From positions 1-8,048 of the forward strand of contig CAMNHM010000125.1 in assembly GCA_946539475.1 (NCBI GenBank): DNA of 8,048 nucleotides, read 5' to 3'. A program made the position numbers and the translations under genes. Position 1 is the first letter of the stretch. Each line of letters starts with the position of its first letter. Origin of the DNA: an uncultured Prevotellaceae bacterium. GTDB lineage: Bacteria; Bacteroidota; Bacteroidia; Bacteroidales; Bacteroidaceae. The notes under the pieces were generated by a model. That model ran no database searches, was not told the DNA's origin, and saw nothing but the letters and a program-made list of their open reading frames with translations. Positions 7,694 through 8,048 of this stretch are shown piece by piece.

Positions 7694-7718
7694 AAATCTT
7701 TGGGATATTTTTTGACAT
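7676..7718. repeat. Direct repeat pair ATTTTTGACAT
   Basis: ATTTTTGACAT at 7676-7686 recurs as ATTTTTTGACAT at 7707-7718, 32 bp apart (about three helical turns). The first copy lies between the two boxes of the distal promoter and the second lies just upstream of its -33 element. The placement suits a regulator-binding pair, but AT-rich DNA can give such matches by chance. Confidence 0.4.
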
Positions 7719-7777
7719 TTTACCAACATGTGTCGCACTAGGCCACCAACAGCGCAAGCATAATACACATAGTACCA

Positions 7778-7825
7778 TAATACCATGTTTCAACGTTTCA
7801 ACGTTTCAGCGTTTCAACGTTTCAT
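7778..7825. repeat. Left arm of inverted repeat, tandem octamer GTTTCAAC
   Basis: The arm starts TAATACCAT and continues with four octamers from 7787 (GTTTCAAC, GTTTCAAC, GTTTCAGC, GTTTCAAC), ending GTTTCAT. It is inverted relative to 7948-7988, including the outer flank TAATACCA. It has one octamer copy more than the right arm and one A-to-G variant unit. Confidence 0.9.
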
Positions 7826-7869
7826 TTTGAAACTTTGTTTTGATTATAGAAAAAGAGGCATTATTAATT

Positions 7870-7907
7870 TTATAATATAATAATATTATAATATTATTAT
7901 ATTATAA
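7870..7907. repeat. Perfect 38-bp AT-only palindrome
   Basis: All 19 base pairs match, from TTATAATATAATAATATTA to its exact complement, with no loop and no G or C. The centre (between 7888 and 7889) is within about 6 bp of the centre of the outer inverted repeat. It could extrude as a cruciform, or form a long hairpin in RNA from either strand. Confidence 0.9.
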
Positions 7908-7947
7908 GTATAAACTCTCACTTAGGAGTCGAAGTTTGATTTTATAG

Positions 7948-7988
7948 ATGAAACGTTGAAACGTTGAAACGTTGAAACGTTGGTATTA
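7948..7988. repeat. Right arm of inverted repeat, tandem octamer GTTGAAAC
   Basis: The arm reads ATGAAAC followed by three copies of GTTGAAAC and then GTTGGTATTA. Its reverse complement matches the left arm at both ends (TAATACCA outside, GTTTCAT inside) and differs mainly by one octamer fewer. The spacer between the arms is 122 bp (7826-7947). Confidence 0.9.
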
Positions 7989-8007
7989 CTCATCTTTCGC
8001 AAGTTGA

Positions 8008-8043
8008 GGAGTTAAAGGAGTTAAGGGAGTTAAAGGAGTTAAG
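8008..8043. repeat. Nonamer tandem repeat GGAGTTAAA/GGAGTTAAG
   Basis: Four exact 9-bp units alternate GGAGTTAAA and GGAGTTAAG, giving an 18-bp higher-order period. A degenerate unit, AGTTGAGG, precedes them at 8002-8009. The array ends five bases before the window edge, so the gene it may border is not visible. Confidence 0.9.
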
Positions 8044-8048
8044 GACAA

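Larger units (their letters stand above)
7261..8048. other. 788-bp gene-free, repeat-rich region upstream of the HTCS
   Basis: No reading frame here looks like a real gene. The two longest, on the minus strand between 7390 and 7786, run through a promoter box and through palindromes, lack recognisable domains, and in one case need a TTG start. The left half (7384-7660) is GC-rich and holds dyad symmetries. The right half (7660-8048) is AT-rich and holds a promoter, direct repeats, a nested inverted repeat and a tandem repeat. These are listed separately. Confidence 0.75.

Noticed and set aside
7532..7786. An 84-residue minus-strand frame
   Set aside because: It runs straight through the distal promoter boxes and ends inside the hairpin region, so a coding role conflicts with a better-supported element.
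7778..7988. A CRISPR array, suggested by regularly repeated GTTTCAAC and GTTGAAAC units
   Set aside because: The units are directly adjacent 8-mers with no spacers, and they are inverted between the two arms.

Overview
The window looks like a piece of a Bacteroidales chromosome, most likely Prevotella or a close relative. The evidence is a full-length hybrid two-component sensor/regulator of the Bacteroidota type, two exported carbohydrate-active proteins, and promoter-like boxes of the Bacteroidota TAnnTTTG form. The coding DNA is GC-rich and the intergenic DNA is AT-rich and full of short repeats. The genus is an inference from these features only.

All three genes are on the minus strand and are read from right to left. 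The first is a 1332-residue hybrid two-component system (HTCS; 7260 to 3262). After 92 bp comes a secreted beta-propeller protein related to oligogalacturonate lyases of family PL22 (3169 to 1838). After another 26 bp comes a lipoprotein glycoside hydrolase of the clan GH-A beta-galactosidase type with a C-terminal DUF5597-like domain (1811 to 54). The layout fits a small pectin-directed utilisation locus. The HTCS would sense an oligosaccharide in the periplasm. The PL22-like protein would cleave unsaturated or short galacturonides. The GH-A enzyme would remove galactose or a related sugar from side chains. No SusC/SusD pair is visible, so either this is a satellite locus or the transporter genes lie outside the window.

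The 788 bases from 7261 to 8048 contain no convincing gene but have a lot of structure. There is a promoter-like box just ahead of the HTCS and a second, better promoter about 400 bp upstream of it. Between them lie three related 16-bp palindromes and an 11-bp-stem hairpin. Further right is a nested inverted repeat: the arms are tandem copies of an octamer, they face each other, and they enclose a perfect 38-bp AT-only palindrome. A 9-bp tandem repeat closes the right edge. A 7-bp tandem repeat forms the left edge and touches the stop codon of the hydrolase gene.
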